The position numbers and the translations under genes were made by a program. 32,582 nucleotides of DNA from Candidatus Gastranaerophilales bacterium (lineage in GTDB: Bacteria; Cyanobacteriota; Vampirovibrionia; Gastranaerophilales; Gastranaerophilaceae), in the NCBI GenBank assembly GCA_944325665.1, contig CALVAY010000019.1, forward strand, positions 1 to 32,582. The letters run 5' to 3'. Below are positions 25,425-32,163 of the stretch, piece after piece (positions within the stretch are counted from its first letter, which is position 1; each line of letters begins with the position of its first letter). The notes beneath the pieces are model-generated. The model saw nothing but the letters and a program-made list of their open reading frames with translations, had not been told where the DNA came from and did no database searches.

Positions 25425-26195
25425 CTATTTGCCTGAAATATAATTTATAATTTCGGTATAGGAAGAAGGATTTCTCTTTAATAATACGTTGCCCGAGCCG
25501 CCTTGAGGGTATATTTTAAATATTTTAGGAGAATGAATCAGGCGAAAAATCATATCTGCTTGAGAATAAGAAAGAGTATCCGCACGAGATGCCATTACCA
25601 TCATAGGAACTGTGTTTAGCTTGGGAATAGTATTTCCTATATCTAAATTTTTAAGCGTCATATATGGCGAAATCAAAACCATTCTCATTGGTTTTACCTT
25701 CATAACAGAAGCCGCCAAAACTGCTGAATTTGCTCCAATATCGGCACCTACAATATAAACTTCATCAGAATTTATTCTCGGATAATTCTTTTTAACAAAT
25801 TCCAGCGCTGCAATTACATCAACGGGATATTTTAACCAATCTTCTTTTGTAAAGTTTAATCTTGATTTATACTGCAATTTTGAGTTTTTAACACTTCGGC
25901 CATGTCCTCTTAAATCAAGAGCTAAAACGTTATAATTTTTTAATCTTAAATCCTCAGGCAAAGTACCCCAATCCGTACCTTTTGTACCAAAGGAATGCAA
26001 AAGAACAACAAGGGGGCGAGGAGGTTTTCTTTGTTGAGCAAAATATAAATCCCCAACCAACAAAAAGCCGTCTTTTGCCTCAATTTCAACTCTTGTCTTT
26101 GTTTTAAAGGGTTTTTTTCTCTTTGTTGCCGCATCGCATTCAAGGGTTAAGAAGGCAACAAATAAAATTAATATTATTGCAATAAATTTTCTCAT
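25425..26195 (-). CDS. Exported alpha/beta-hydrolase-fold protein with altered triad
   Basis: A 256-aa protein with an N-terminal signal (hydrophobic residues 4-18, likely cleavage after A23) and an alpha/beta-hydrolase core: V-V-L-L-H-S-F-G oxyanion strand, L-A-L-D-L-R-G-H-G-R-S, and a nucleophile elbow at 150-154 reading G-A-D-I-G. The nucleophile position is therefore Asp152 instead of Ser, as in dehalogenases and epoxide hydrolases. The expected acid is D205; where the catalytic His normally stands the sequence reads G-G-S-G (S233). It may be inactive, or use another His. Located 57 bp upstream of the methyltransferase on the same strand. Substrate unknown. Confidence 0.75.
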   Translation of the reverse strand: MRKFIAIILILFVAFLTLECDAATKRKKPFKTKTRVEIEAKDGFLLVGDLYFAQQRKPPRPLVVLLHSFGTKGTDWGTLPEDLRLKNYNVLALDLRGHGRSVKNSKLQYKSRLNFTKEDWLKYPVDVIAALEFVKKNYPRINSDEVYIVGADIGANSAVLAASVMKVKPMRMVLISPYMTLKNLDIGNTIPKLNTVPMMVMASRADTLSYSQADMIFRLIHSPKIFKIYPQGGSGNVLLKRNPSSYTEIINYISGK

Positions 26196-26303
26196 AATGA
26201 TATTTTACCAAAATGCTTGTAAATATTGAACATTTTTCAAAAATTAATACGTTTGGATGATATGTTTAAAGTTTTTAAAACCGAGACCGAATAACATAGC
26301 ATA

Positions 26304-26372
26304 AGGACATAAAAGTCCTACTCAAAACCTCCTCCCCAAGTCTAGTAGCCGCCTTTTAGACGGCTTTTTTTT
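26304..26372 (+). ncRNA. Putative small RNA with Yfr1-like layout, or leader attenuator
   Basis: A short stable hairpin AGGAC-ATAAAA-GTCCT (26304-26319) is followed by an unpaired C/U-rich stretch of 27 nt containing CCTCCTCCCC (26329-26338) and then a terminator hairpin AGCCG...CGGCT with eight T (26347-26372). Hairpin, CU-rich single strand, terminator is the architecture of the cyanobacterial regulatory RNA Yfr1, though its exact core motif is not present. The GTCTA at 26340 can also pair with TAGAC at 26357, an alternative to the terminator stem. A poor -10-like TAGCAT lies at 26297. No protein is encoded. Confidence 0.45.
26347..26372 (+). terminator. Rho-independent terminator upstream of the GT2 gene
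   Basis: AGCCG/CGGCT outer stem plus CT/AG inner pairs around TTT, followed by eight T. Since no CDS ends upstream on this strand, it must end a non-coding transcript. Confidence 0.8.
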
Positions 26373-26385
26373 ATTCTGTTTTTTT

Positions 26386-26394
26386 TGATATAAT
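26386..26394 (+). promoter_or_regulatory. Extended -10 promoter of the GT2 gene
   Basis: TG-A-TATAAT, 18 bp before the ATG at 26413; starts downstream of the terminator, so the gene need not depend on read-through. Confidence 0.55.
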
Positions 26395-26412
26395 TCACTT
26401 AAGGATTTTAAG

Positions 26413-27183
26413 ATGAAAATTTCAATAATAACGGTGTGCAAAAACGCCGAAAACTGCATAGAAAAAACTTTTCAAAGCGTAATAAATCAAAGTTCAAAAG
26501 ACTGGGAAATTGTCGTATTAGACGGTGTTTCAACCGATGGCACTCTTGACGTTATAGAAAAATACAAAGAATATATCGCCTTTTTTAAATCAGAAAAAGA
26601 TGAGGGTATTTACGATGCCATGAATAAGGCACAAAAATTCGCAAAAGGCGATTATATTTTATTTTTAAACGCAGGAGATTGTTTGTACGATAATTTCGTA
26701 ATTGAAAATACAATAAAGAAAATTCAAGAGTTAAACTATCCTGATATAGTTTTTGGCTTAACTCAATTTATAGATAACAATAACAAAAGAATTGAGCAAT
26801 ATAGGGGCTACAAGCACAAATATTACTTTGCACTAAATTGCATGTGTCATCAAAGTTTATTCTACAAAAAAGAATTGTTTGAAAAAGCACAATATGACAC
26901 TACTTTAAAGGTCTTTGCAGATTGGGAATTTACAACAAAGTGCGTTGTTGAAAACAAGGCCAAAATTGAAAGCTTGGGCTTCCCGACAAGCACATATTGC
27001 TTTGACGGTTTTTCTTCAAGACCAGAAAATAAGAAAAATATTAAACTTGAAACAGTAAAAATACAAAAACGCTACTTTGGAAAAATTTATCCAATCTTAG
27101 CAATAGACAGGTTTTTGACCAAAAATCTTAATTCAATATACCAAGGAATAAGGAAGTTTATATTTTTAACAATTTTTAAATAA
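26413..27183 (+). CDS. Family 2 glycosyltransferase
   Basis: A 256-aa GT-A fold enzyme using a nucleotide sugar. It begins with the typical S-I-I-T-V-C-K-N-A, followed by W-E-I-V-V-L-D-G-V-S-T-D-G-T, the D-E-G-I-Y-D-A-M-N-K-A block characteristic of WcaA/PssE-like enzymes, and the metal-binding region F-L-N-A-G-D. No membrane segments except a weak hydrophobic C terminus. Probably acts on a surface polysaccharide or glycan; no other glycan genes are adjacent. Start has AAGGA 7 bases upstream. No terminator separates it from the 816-aa gene 57 bp downstream, so read-through is possible. Confidence 0.9.
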   Translation: MKISIITVCKNAENCIEKTFQSVINQSSKDWEIVVLDGVSTDGTLDVIEKYKEYIAFFKSEKDEGIYDAMNKAQKFAKGDYILFLNAGDCLYDNFVIENTIKKIQELNYPDIVFGLTQFIDNNNKRIEQYRGYKHKYYFALNCMCHQSLFYKKELFEKAQYDTTLKVFADWEFTTKCVVENKAKIESLGFPTSTYCFDGFSSRPENKKNIKLETVKIQKRYFGKIYPILAIDRFLTKNLNSIYQGIRKFIFLTIFK

Positions 27184-27240
27184 AAAGGCAATTATTTAGA
27201 GAAGATATACTTTATATATATACCCCATTAAGAGAGAAAT

Positions 27241-29691
27241 ATGAGTATAAATTCCCTAAATTCAATAAATCCTGAGCTATATGTTAAAAAGGCACAAAGC
27301 ACAACAACAGCGCCTAAAGAGCTAAGCGGCTTTGATTTTAACACAAATAGCACTGACAGTGTTCAAATTACAACAGGCAAACAGGATAAAAGTGAACTTA
27401 GAGAAGAATTTGGCAAAATAAAAGAAGAACAAGGCCTTATCGGCAAAGGCTGGGACTTTATTAAAAACGTTTTTAATATGAAAAACGGTTCTGATAACGT
27501 TCAAGAACAAATTGAAAAATATGAAAACGGCGAAATAAGCGAACAAGAAGCAAAAGAAGCTATTGAAAACTATAAAAACGGTCAAAAAATGTCAACAGAC
27601 GTTGTTGGCGATATAGTTTCCGGTATTGTAGCAGTAGGTGCAGCAGCACTTGCACCGGTTACAGGCGGAGCTTCACTTTTAGTTGCAGGCTCAGCAGGTG
27701 CACTCACAAAAGTTTTAATTAAAGGTACAGATGCGCTTGCTTCAGGCAGAGAGTACAATTTCAAAGATTTAGGATATGATTTAATAACAGGTTCAATCAA
27801 CGGTGCAATAGCCCCTATATCAAACGGTTTAGGCGGCGCAGCAGGAACAGGTGTAGCAAAAGCTTTGGGCTTAGAAGTCGTTGAAAATACCGTAAAAACA
27901 ACAGGAAAGGGAATGATTGCCAATCTCCTTGCAAAACAAGGAGCAAGCTATGTGGCAAGGGAAGGAAGCAAACTTAGCGCGAAAGTAATTGGTGCTAAAG
28001 TTTTATCTTATGGCGTAGATATGGCCGTTGACGGCGCCTTGTCAGGTGCTGCCGACGGCTTTTCACGTGCAATTGGCGAAGGAAAATTTGAAGATATTAA
28101 AGATAATACAATAAACGGTGCATTAGGCGGATTAATCGCAGCACCTGTAATTGGCGGCTCAACAAGATTAGTTTTTGGCGGAGCATCATTTTTAGGCAGA
28201 AAAATTTCAAACACGGCTCAAGATAATATTGACTTAGCGCAAGTTGCAACAAAAACAGGAGTTGAGACTCAAGTTGCAAAAACAGCAACAGCAAGCAGCG
28301 ATGAAGCAGCAAGCACATTAACAAGGGCTTTGACCTTTGAAACAAAAGATTCGGCAATTGAATATCTTCAAAAAAGTTCAAATCCCGCAGCAAAAAGTAT
28401 TCTAAAAAGTTTAACCAAAAAGACTGACATGCCTGATGAAGTCATTTTAAGAAGACTTCAAGGGGCAATAAATTTGATTGACAACCCCGAATACGAACAA
28501 GCCCTAAGGCAAATAGCAAAAAATATTTCCGGTGAATACGCAGATGCCGCATCGATGAATAGAACCATGACAGAAATTTTAAATGTTTTGGAACTTGAAC
28601 CTGAGATAATATACGATACGGAACATAGCGTTTATAAAGCAAAACTTGGTTTTGGCGATTTTAGCGCAAGAGCAAAAGGCGAAGACTCGGTTTTTTCAAA
28701 ATTAAAAAATAAAGTTATGGGATTAAAAGCAGACTTCCCGACGGATGAAGCAAGCGCAAGCCTTATGATAGGCGATGCACACGGCACAAGATTTATTATT
28801 GATAAATCTACAATCGATAAAAGCCAACTAAAAGGCATTATAGGGCAATTCACAAGCGATGAAGAAGAAATCGAACTCTTCACAAAACACATTTTAACCT
28901 CGCAGGGCGAAATTCCAAGCGACAGAAGGGAATTATTTAATCAAGCACAAAAAACGGTACTTGAGGTTATGCAAGAAGAGCAAAGCGGAAGTTTTGCCAA
29001 GAAAATTGCCACAGCCATTACAAATGACGAACTAAGGGTAACAGAGCTTCATAACTACGCAGGAAAGGGCGGAATCACATACTTTAGCGACGCTCAAGTA
29101 GATATGATAAAAGAAGCCTACGGCGAATGGTACAATAAAATGTATCAAATAGCTAAAAATAATCCTTCGCAAAGCGAATTTAAAATCGTAACAATCGACG
29201 GAATTGAACAGTTGCAAGACGCACGCGGCAATCTTTTCGGCAAAAAAATGATTATAGAAACCGTTTCAAATTCTAAAAAAGCCGTCAAAGACAGCGGTTA
29301 CACAGCTGCACAAATGAACATCGTAACAAAAGACGGTATTTTAGAAGAACTTCAATACAGAGGTAAATTGGTAGATGAGCTTGCAGAAGTTGAACATATA
29401 GCCTATGATATAAGAGGAAACAAAAGCACGGTAAGTGCAAGCGATTACGATGAAATAAAAGCCATATTCAAAAAATTAGGCAACAATTATGACAGATACA
29501 ATGAATATTTAAGCGATTATTACCTTGCTGCAAGAAGACAAGAATTAGGGGTAGTCGCACAAATGCCCGAAATTGAAGACTATCTCGGCGGAATTTTAGA
29601 CAAAAACGAAATGCAAAAAATTTCTATCAGCGCACTTAATGAATTAAAAAAACAAGTTAAGCAAAAAACACAACAGGCAAAAGCAGCATAG
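27241..29691 (+). CDS. Large protein with glycine-rich hydrophobic core and C-terminal RelA/SpoT-like domain
   Basis: An 816-aa protein read in three parts. Residues 1-118: polar, no signal peptide, coiled-coil-like (E-Q-I-E-K-Y-E-N-G ... E-A-K-E-A-I-E-N). Residues 119-330: Gly/Ala-rich hydrophobic segments such as S-G-I-V-A-V-G-A-A-A-L-A-P-V-T-G-G-A, of the kind seen in membrane-inserting or translocating toxins. Residues 470-725: RelA/SpoT nucleotidyltransferase pattern, with R477-x-K479-x3-S483-x3-K487, D512-x2-G515-x-R517, G686-Y687, and E703-x-Q705-x-R707, then E718-H719. These match the synthetase motif order; the spacing between the Asp and Glu motifs is some 130 residues longer than in Rel, and the His of G-Y-x-x-x-H is Gln691. 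A (p)ppGpp-type synthetase or other pyrophosphokinase activity is inferred; a toxin role is a hypothesis. Confidence 0.6.
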   Translation: MSINSLNSINPELYVKKAQSTTTAPKELSGFDFNTNSTDSVQITTGKQDKSELREEFGKIKEEQGLIGKGWDFIKNVFNMKNGSDNVQEQIEKYENGEISEQEAKEAIENYKNGQKMSTDVVGDIVSGIVAVGAAALAPVTGGASLLVAGSAGALTKVLIKGTDALASGREYNFKDLGYDLITGSINGAIAPISNGLGGAAGTGVAKALGLEVVENTVKTTGKGMIANLLAKQGASYVAREGSKLSAKVIGAKVLSYGVDMAVDGALSGAADGFSRAIGEGKFEDIKDNTINGALGGLIAAPVIGGSTRLVFGGASFLGRKISNTAQDNIDLAQVATKTGVETQVAKTATASSDEAASTLTRALTFETKDSAIEYLQKSSNPAAKSILKSLTKKTDMPDEVILRRLQGAINLIDNPEYEQALRQIAKNISGEYADAASMNRTMTEILNVLELEPEIIYDTEHSVYKAKLGFGDFSARAKGEDSVFSKLKNKVMGLKADFPTDEASASLMIGDAHGTRFIIDKSTIDKSQLKGIIGQFTSDEEEIELFTKHILTSQGEIPSDRRELFNQAQKTVLEVMQEEQSGSFAKKIATAITNDELRVTELHNYAGKGGITYFSDAQVDMIKEAYGEWYNKMYQIAKNNPSQSEFKIVTIDGIEQLQDARGNLFGKKMIIETVSNSKKAVKDSGYTAAQMNIVTKDGILEELQYRGKLVDELAEVEHIAYDIRGNKSTVSASDYDEIKAIFKKLGNNYDRYNEYLSDYYLAARRQELGVVAQMPEIEDYLGGILDKNEMQKISISALNELKKQVKQKTQQAKAA

Positions 29692-29699
29692 GGAAAAAT

Positions 29700-30104
29700 A
29701 TGAACGTAAGACATATACCTTTTAATATTAACGGAAAAATAGAAATGCAAGGAAATACAAAAAGTAATTTCGACAACACTCAAAGGACAGCTGTTGAAAA
29801 ACTTTATTCAAGAGCACAAAGAGAAGTCTGCGAGTGGGGCAATTTTAGCGAAGTTATAGAAGAATTCAGCTCGCCGAGCGGGCAAAATTATACGCTTTAC
29901 ATTAAACCTTCTCCAAATAAGGAAACACCAAAAGTAAGAATTTTGGAGATGGGCATACAAATACCAAACACCTCAAGAATGTTTAGTGTTGAAGTTACAA
30001 GAGGCAAAAAAGAAGAAATTTTAAATTTCTTATCCGATGAAAATAATTTAAAAGAAATTTCAGACTGTACAAAAATTCTCTCTCAAAGACTTAATAAAGA
30101 ATAA
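29700..30104 (+). CDS. Unknown 134-aa protein, candidate immunity/partner of the upstream gene
   Basis: Starts 8 bp after the 816-aa gene behind AGGGA, so the two are surely one operon; it ends at a strong terminator. The protein is soluble, without signal or membrane segment: an N-terminal polar stretch, a helix with A-V-E-K-L-Y-S-R-A-Q-R-E-V, then alternating beta-strand-like segments (Y-T-L-Y-I-K-P, K-V-R-I-L-E-M-G, M-F-S-V-E-V-T) and a C-terminal helical end. No family recognised. A small soluble gene tightly downstream of a large putative effector is the usual place of an immunity or chaperone gene, but nothing in its own sequence proves that. Confidence 0.65.
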   Translation: MNVRHIPFNINGKIEMQGNTKSNFDNTQRTAVEKLYSRAQREVCEWGNFSEVIEEFSSPSGQNYTLYIKPSPNKETPKVRILEMGIQIPNTSRMFSVEVTRGKKEEILNFLSDENNLKEISDCTKILSQRLNKE

Positions 30105-30131
30105 AAAAACGGGGCTAAACCCCGCTTTTTT
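30103..30131. terminator. Bidirectional terminator
   Basis: CGGGG-CTAAA-CCCCG flanked by a seven-A run on the left and a T run on the right serves both the 134-aa gene (+) and the converging peptidase-like gene (-). Confidence 0.85.
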
Positions 30132-30963
30132 ATATTTCGCCTTGTTCGCTTAAGGTCTGCAAAATCATATAAGAAGCATCCCAGCCGCTTAAGCCGCCTG
30201 TGTTTCTGTATTGCGCAACTCTTTTGGCTCTTAGCTGTTTATTTTTTTCTTGTTCTTTATTAAATTTTTCAAGTTTTTTCTTGTTAGAATTTCTTTCCTG
30301 AACAATCGGATCAGCATAAGCTAAAAAGTTTCTGTATTCCTGACAACCGTATCCTGCTTTAATTTTAGAAGGATAGTTATAAGTTAAATAATTAAATACA
30401 CTCATTGCGCGCTCAGAATTTGCGGGTTTACCTTGCAAAATTTCAAATGTGCTGTTTGAAGGCATTTTTGTTATTACAACAACCATTGCAAGAGGGTTAT
30501 AGCCCGCTTGAATCATCAAGTCAACGCCTGTAATATCTGCTTCCATGTTGTCCTTAAGATTTGTTTTACTTTTTAAATACGGACTTTCAGAAGCGGTTAA
30601 AATTGGGTTATCTGCACCCAAATTAGTTGCTATAACTGCTTTTGCTATATCTCTAAATTTATCCTTAGCGGCTTTTCCGTTAATTATGTGTCCGATTTCA
30701 TTTGCAACGACCGCCGCAACCTCATGGTCATTTCCCGCATAAGTTAAATCTGTGCTTGAAATGTAGATTGTATTTGTCATAGCGGTATTTGAATTATCAG
30801 CCGCGCCGTTGACAACTTTAAAAACCGTATTTGAAGGCAGTTTGTTTTTCTCTAAAATTTGTTTACCCACAGGCGCAACTCTATCTGCCGCAACCCAAGT
30901 AGCAGCAAAAGAAGGTGATGCAACCAAAACAAGTGCAAACAATGAAATTAATAACTTTTTCAT
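30130..30963 (-). CDS. Exported M48-like metalloprotease homologue lacking the first zinc His
   Basis: A 277-aa protein with a clear signal peptide (residues 1-20, cleavage near S-F-A-A). The M48 layout is present: H-E-V-A-A-V-V-A-N-E-I-G-H, where the H-E-x-x-H zinc motif reads N88-E89-I-G-H92, and downstream E141-A-D in N-M-E-A-D-I-T-G followed by A-G-Y-N-P, the usual third-ligand region. The first His is an Asn (AAT codon). A long charged helix lies at about 224-250 with many K/E/N. Start at 30963 fits AAGGAG at 30974-30969; an upstream GTG overlaps that site. Location periplasmic or cell surface. Either a pseudo-protease or one with unusual metal binding. Confidence 0.75.
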   Translation of the reverse strand: MKKLLISLFALVLVASPSFAATWVAADRVAPVGKQILEKNKLPSNTVFKVVNGAADNSNTAMTNTIYISSTDLTYAGNDHEVAAVVANEIGHIINGKAAKDKFRDIAKAVIATNLGADNPILTASESPYLKSKTNLKDNMEADITGVDLMIQAGYNPLAMVVVITKMPSNSTFEILQGKPANSERAMSVFNYLTYNYPSKIKAGYGCQEYRNFLAYADPIVQERNSNKKKLEKFNKEQEKNKQLRAKRVAQYRNTGGLSGWDASYMILQTLSEQGEI

Positions 30964-31056
30964 AAACACTCCTTATATACCTAAACCACTAAAAAATACT
31001 TAAACAAAATTGGGAAAGATTATTCTCATCCGACTCCCAGAGAAATTTTCAAAGTT

Positions 31057-31145
31057 CGGAGAAAGAGGGATTCGAACCCTCGATGCAGATTACTCCACAT
31101 AACACCTTAGCAGGGTGCCGCCTTCAGCCACTCGGCCATTTCTCC
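31057..31145 (-). tRNA. tRNA-Ser (anticodon GCU)
   Basis: An 89-nt type II tRNA: acceptor GGAGAAA/TTTCTCC, D arm with T-G-G-C-C-G-A-G, anticodon loop C-T-G-C-T-A-A giving GCU (serine, AGC/AGU), a long variable arm, T arm with G-G-T-T-C-G-A-A-T-C-C, discriminator G. CCA is not encoded. Confidence 0.95.
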
Positions 31146-31454
31146 AAAAAACAAATATCAATATTCAATATTAAAATCCTATCAAAAATCTTTGAAACAA
31201 TCAAGAAGTTTAAAAATTTAACAAAATTTACACAAAATATTAATAAATTCTATATTTGTAGTATTGGCTGTAACTGTTTACCTGCTTGCCTTTTCAGGTT
31301 TTTTGTACTTTTAGGGGGGTTGCAAAATTTAATTTTTACGGTATAGTATTCTTGAAACTAGGGTTATGTCGGTTTCGCGAAATGTATGTGTAGTAAGTAA
31401 GCAAATTCGATTTTTACCCTGTTTAAAAAAAAGAGAATAATGAGGATTAAAACC
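31146..31454. other. Intergenic region with tRNA upstream and transglycosylase leader
   Basis: A gene-free AT-rich stretch of about 310 bp. The left part lies upstream of the divergently read tRNA-Ser and shows no convincing promoter. The right part has the promoter at 31320-31347 and about 100 nt of untranslated leader for the transglycosylase, including the small palindrome TTTCGCGAAA. I recognise no riboswitch class in it. Confidence 0.5.
31320..31347 (+). promoter_or_regulatory. Promoter of the lytic transglycosylase gene
   Basis: TTGCAA (31320-31325), 16-bp spacer, TATAGT (31342-31347). Predicted start near 31354 leaves a leader of about 100 nt. Confidence 0.55.
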
Positions 31455-31955
31455 ATGACGAAAAAGCTAATGGCTACTTTGCTAATGTGTTTTTGCCTAT
31501 TTATCGGCTCATTAGACAAAGCTAACGCAGCCCAATCGCCACAAGAAGTCCAAAAGGCCATCGTAGAAACCGCAAAGAAAATGGGGGTTGACCCGTTTGT
31601 TGCGCTAAGTATTGCTAAATTGGAATCTAATTTTAATCAAAACAAAAAAAATCCATCAGGTGCGGTAGGTCTGTTTCAATTAATGCCTGACACTGCACGC
31701 AGATTGGGCGTAAATCCGCATGTACAAAATGACAACATTAAAGGCGGAATTATGTATTATCAAATGATGTACAAAAAATACGGGTCAATGGATTTAGCTC
31801 TTGCAGCTTATAATGCGGGCCCCGGAAACGTTGCAAGATACAAAGGCGTGCCGCCTTTTAAAGAAACAAAAGCCTTTATCGCAAGAATTAAAAACGAATA
31901 TAATACTCTAAAGGCTGATCCGCAAATTAAAAACATCGTTTCAGATACACTGTAA
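31455..31955 (+). CDS. Exported lytic transglycosylase (SLT domain)
   Basis: A 166-aa peptidoglycan-cleaving enzyme with a signal peptide (residues 1-25, cleavage about N-A-A) and a single SLT/goose-lysozyme-like domain. The catalytic Glu lies in A-K-L-E-S-N-F-N; next comes G-A-V-G-L-F-Q-L-M-P, then A-A-Y-N-A-G-P-G-N-V. It cuts between MurNAc and GlcNAc during wall remodelling. The ATG at 31455 is preferred to one 15 bp upstream because GAGG precedes it at 9 bases and the signal peptide begins M-T-K-K. A perfect terminator follows. Confidence 0.93.
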   Translation: MTKKLMATLLMCFCLFIGSLDKANAAQSPQEVQKAIVETAKKMGVDPFVALSIAKLESNFNQNKKNPSGAVGLFQLMPDTARRLGVNPHVQNDNIKGGIMYYQMMYKKYGSMDLALAAYNAGPGNVARYKGVPPFKETKAFIARIKNEYNTLKADPQIKNIVSDTL

Positions 31956-31962
31956 AAAATTT

Positions 31963-31987
31963 AACCGCCCTAAATGGGCGGTTTTTT
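31963..31987 (+). terminator. Terminator of the transglycosylase gene
   Basis: AACCGCCC / GGGCGGTT stem of 8 bp, TAAAT loop, then four further T, nine bases after the stop codon. Confidence 0.9.
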
Positions 31988-32005
31988 AATTTAAGAAATA
32001 TGAGC

Positions 32006-32044
32006 CCAAAATGCAACACTAAACAAATAGTGTAAGCATTTTGG
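32006..32044. repeat. 39-bp hairpin repeat, copy 1
   Basis: CCAAAATGC-A-ACACTA, loop, TAGTGT-AA-GCATTTTGG. It is identical over all 39 bp to 32118-32156. Confidence 0.85.
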
Positions 32045-32110
32045 TATCGCAGTCCAGTGTCGAGCTGTTCGCCTGCTCATCGCAGCCGCCACGCTCTCAC
32101 ATCCTTAAGC
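32045..32110. repeat. GC-richer spacer between the twin hairpins
   Basis: A 66-bp non-coding segment. CGCCTGCTCATCGC (32070-32083) matches 7344-7357 with one difference, linking it to the GC-rich dispersed repeat near the flagellin gene. Confidence 0.5.
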
Positions 32111-32163
32111 CTAAACCCCAAAATGCAACACTAAACAAATAGTGTAAGCATTTTGGGGTTTAG
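32111..32163. repeat. Hairpin repeat, copy 2, abutting the rnpB 3' end
   Basis: Contains the 39-bp unit (32118-32156) extended on both sides by CTAAACC / GGTTTAG, so the stem is longer than in copy 1. Its right edge overlaps the last two bases of rnpB. It lacks a T run on the minus strand, so it is not an ordinary terminator, though it could mark the RNA 3' boundary. Confidence 0.75.

Noticed and set aside
31354-31454. Cyclic-di-AMP or cyclic-di-GMP riboswitch before the transglycosylase
   Set aside because: None of the conserved core strings of those classes is present in the leader.
32006-32163. CRISPR array
   Set aside because: Only two palindromic units of 39 bp with a single 73-bp gap, and no cas genes; spacing does not fit an array.
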